In this document: positions 5,202 through 5,291 of the stretch, piece after piece
How the letters are laid out: each line of letters starts with the position of its first letter
Position numbering within the stretch: the first letter of the stretch is position 1
Origin: an uncultured Prevotellaceae bacterium
GTDB taxonomy: Bacteria > Bacteroidota > Bacteroidia > Bacteroidales > Bacteroidaceae
DNA length: 5,291 nucleotides
Assembly: GCA_946187025.1 (NCBI GenBank)
Contig: CAMHPM010000138.1
Location: forward strand, 1-5,291
Direction of reading: 5' to 3'
Notes under the pieces: model-generated
Seen by the model: only the letters and a program-made list of their open reading frames with translations
The model's database searches: none
What the model was told of the DNA's origin: nothing
Position numbers and translations under genes: made by a program

Positions 5202-5291
5202 ATGGGTGGGCAAGCTTACTATATCGCGCCGCTACAACCTGTTGCCTTTGCTGCGGTCAAGCCCTGGAGGATTCACAAGGAGCTGGCCGTA
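5202..5291 (+). CDS. Possible start of a divergent gene, partial, function uncertain
   Basis: An ATG at 5202 opens a plus-strand frame of 30 codons to the window edge with no stop: MGGQAYYIAPLQPVAF, then AAVKPWRIHKELAV. Codon choice looks ordinary for this DNA and the peptide looks protein-like. The pattern F-x-A-V-K-P followed by KELA is reminiscent of the N-terminus of DUF1015-family proteins, but this is a weak resemblance from 30 residues. The frame also stays open upstream of the ATG, through the hairpin at 5153-5197, so the true start is unsure. If real, it is divergent from the 645-residue gene and the region between them holds both promoters. The same bases on the minus strand read only 19 codons before TAG, and a structured RNA there cannot be excluded. 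Confidence 0.4.
   Translation, partial: MGGQAYYIAPLQPVAFAAVKPWRIHKELAV

Noticed and set aside
5201..5291. Minus-strand SRP (4.5S) RNA 3' half
   Set aside because: Segments such as GCAGCAAAGGCA and a terminal GCCCACCC recall 4.5S RNA, but the conserved GGAA tetraloop and the helix flanking the CAGG/AGCA loop are not found; the plus-strand frame is at least as plausible.

Overview
The window looks like Bacteroidales DNA (a Prevotella-, Bacteroides- or Muribaculaceae-like gut or oral bacterium). The grounds are: two Sec-exported proteins ending their signal peptides in A-Q; starts preceded by A-rich leaders with no Shine-Dalgarno sequence; a perfect Bacteroidetes-type -7 box (TAnnTTTG) upstream of the 645-residue gene; and protein modules typical of Bacteroidales surface proteins. 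The genus cannot be fixed from this sequence alone.

Layout, read along the minus strand from right to left. A 317-bp non-coding stretch (4885-5201) carries a promoter and several inverted repeats. It is followed by a 645-residue secreted two-repeat carbohydrate-binding-like protein (4884-2947), a strong 12-bp-palindrome hairpin (2899-2942), a tiny 50-residue protein (2856-2704), a GC-rich palindrome (2651-2690), and a large secreted multidomain protein (from 2563, running off the left edge). The large protein combines a galactose-binding-like module, a beta-rich module, an FN3-like segment, a protein tyrosine phosphatase domain and an Ig-like (Big_5-like) domain. At the right edge, on the plus strand, a divergent open frame may begin at 5202.

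The phosphatase gene is interrupted. The family signature up to DLRS is in one frame, but the catalytic loop HCQVGADRTG and everything after it is in another. One extra base (or two missing) near 750-765 explains this. Without correction the product stops at 359 after an unrelated tail and has no catalytic cysteine.

The three minus-strand genes lie head to tail with modest gaps. The only convincing promoter seen is upstream of the 645-residue gene, so they may form one transcription unit punctuated by hairpins; that is inference. The two large proteins share two module types, which suggests they work in the same compartment (cell surface or periplasm) on related ligands. No known defence, CRISPR or mobile-element system was found. 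The less familiar items are the 50-residue ORF, the frameshifted secreted phosphatase, a REP-like palindrome translated in frame inside the 645-residue gene, and the symmetrical elements in its promoter region.
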